Part shown: positions 63,388 to 64,000 of the stretch, one piece after another
Position numbering within the stretch: the stretch's first letter is position 1
How the letters are laid out: each line of letters begins with the position of its first letter
Assembly (NCBI RefSeq): GCF_026157065.1
Contig: NZ_JANLGQ010000001.1
Span: 434,001 to 498,000, forward strand
Direction of reading: 5' to 3'
DNA length: 64,000 nucleotides
Origin: Enterococcus sp. HY326
Lineage (GTDB): Bacteria; Bacillota; Bacilli; Lactobacillales; Enterococcaceae
The notes under the pieces: generated by a model
The model's input: only the letters and a program-made list of their open reading frames with translations
What the model was told of the DNA's origin: nothing
Database searches by the model: none
Program-made: the position numbers and the translations under genes

Positions 63388-64000
63388 ATGAAAAAAATAT
63401 TAGTGATTGAAGACAATAATGAATTAAATGAAATGCTGGCAACAATTTTAGCGGATGATTACCATGTTCAGCCGGCTTACTCAGGGACTGAAGGCCTGCT
63501 ATATTTTCAACAAGATGAGTTTGATTTAGTTTTGCTGGATCGGATGCTGCCGGGAAAAGACGGCGGCGAAGTTCTAGCAGAGATTCGCAAACATTCTCAA
63601 ATACCGGTTATTTTTCTGACGGCGTTAACAGACCAGCAGGAAATTTCTCAGCTTTTGCTGGCAGGGGCCAATGATTATCTGACCAAACCTTTTAATATTG
63701 ATGAGTTGAAGGCCAGAATTATCGTGCAATTGCGAAATCAAGCAGCTGTTCCTGTAGAAGAAACCGAAACTAGCCATTGCTACAAGAATTTAACTCTTTT
63801 ACCGGATACCTTTGAGCTGAAAAAAGATGAAACAGTCGTGGCCCTTAAAAAGAAGGAGTTTGAAATTTTCACCCTTCTATTGAATCATCCAAAAAAAGTT
63901 TACACAAAAGAAATGCTCTATGAAGAAATTTGGGGCGAAGCCTATTATGGTGATGAAAATACCATCAATGTCCACATCAGCAACCTGCGAAAAAAAATTA
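63388..64000 (+). CDS. OmpR-family response regulator, partial
   Basis: The first 204 residues are present and the frame continues past the right edge. The receiver domain has the acidic pair (VIEDNN), phospho-acceptor D51 in LVLLDRMLPG, Thr in FLTAL and K in YLTKPF. The winged-helix domain begins near residue 135 (LKKKEFEIFTLLLNHPKKVY, then TINVHISNLRKKI). ATG 63388 has AAAAGG nine bases upstream. The partner kinase probably lies beyond the window. Confidence 0.9.
   Translation, partial: MKKILVIEDNNELNEMLATILADDYHVQPAYSGTEGLLYFQQDEFDLVLLDRMLPGKDGGEVLAEIRKHSQIPVIFLTALTDQQEISQLLLAGANDYLTKPFNIDELKARIIVQLRNQAAVPVEETETSHCYKNLTLLPDTFELKKDETVVALKKKEFEIFTLLLNHPKKVYTKEMLYEEIWGEAYYGDENTINVHISNLRKKI

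Overview
The window looks like chromosomal DNA of a low-GC Firmicute, most probably an Enterococcus. The ribosomal proteins closely resemble enterococcal ones from memory. There is a WxL-type surface-protein locus, an Fst-type toxin, strong AGGAGG ribosome-binding sites, and the order rplQ-ecfA1-ecfA2-ecfT-truA. The species cannot be fixed from sequence alone. No rRNA, tRNA, CRISPR array or insertion sequence was seen.

Layout. 1-354 is the edge of a membrane/coiled-coil gene and 757-1932 is an MFS exporter. 2039-6698 is a complete beta-glucoside operon: promoter with cre, RNA antiterminator site and terminator, PTS IIBCA, 6-phospho-beta-glucosidase and a LicT/BglG antiterminator. 7217-17745 is a minus-strand cell-surface locus. 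It has a regulator with a degenerate receiver domain, a 1315-aa WxL protein, a small LPXTG protein, four small WxL proteins, a DUF916-type WxL-binding protein and a membrane protein of unknown role. 18925-20451 is an Mga-like regulator preceded by a possible leader-peptide/terminator attenuator. 20551-25531 holds a signal-peptidase-like protein lacking the catalytic serine and housekeeping enzymes (HAD phosphatase, nicotinamidase-like hydrolase, MTA/SAH nucleosidase, Nudix hydrolase). 25766-27748 is xpaC-telA. 27817-29583 is an ECF sigma factor with its anti-sigma factor. 29718-39839 carries a cupin protein, an APC permease with a sugar transporter, glycerate kinase, a BceRS-like two-component system without its ABC transporter, a phosphohexomutase with argR, and a FetAB-like ABC exporter. 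39984-42402 is a three-gene envelope cassette (GT2-GtrA, phosphodiester glycosidase, membrane protein).

42458-60283 is truA, the energy-coupling-factor module ecfT-ecfA2-ecfA1, and the S10-spc-alpha ribosomal supercluster, all on the minus strand. It includes short genes such as rpmJ and rpmD, the S10 promoter and an internal infA promoter. 60795-64000 carries a small DUF3977-like protein, a histidine phosphatase, an Fst/par-type type I toxin-antitoxin locus, a solitary ornithine carbamoyltransferase behind an ARG-box-like operator, and the start of an OmpR-type response regulator.

The most unusual items are: the Fst locus, with its antisense RNA promoter, repeats and start-sequestering 5' stem; the Ser-to-Asp signal-peptidase homologue; the WxL locus with its pseudo-receiver regulator; and a family of imperfect inverted repeats sharing AGRCTGTGWC-like ends that recurs in intergenic gaps, with three copies beside the WxL locus.
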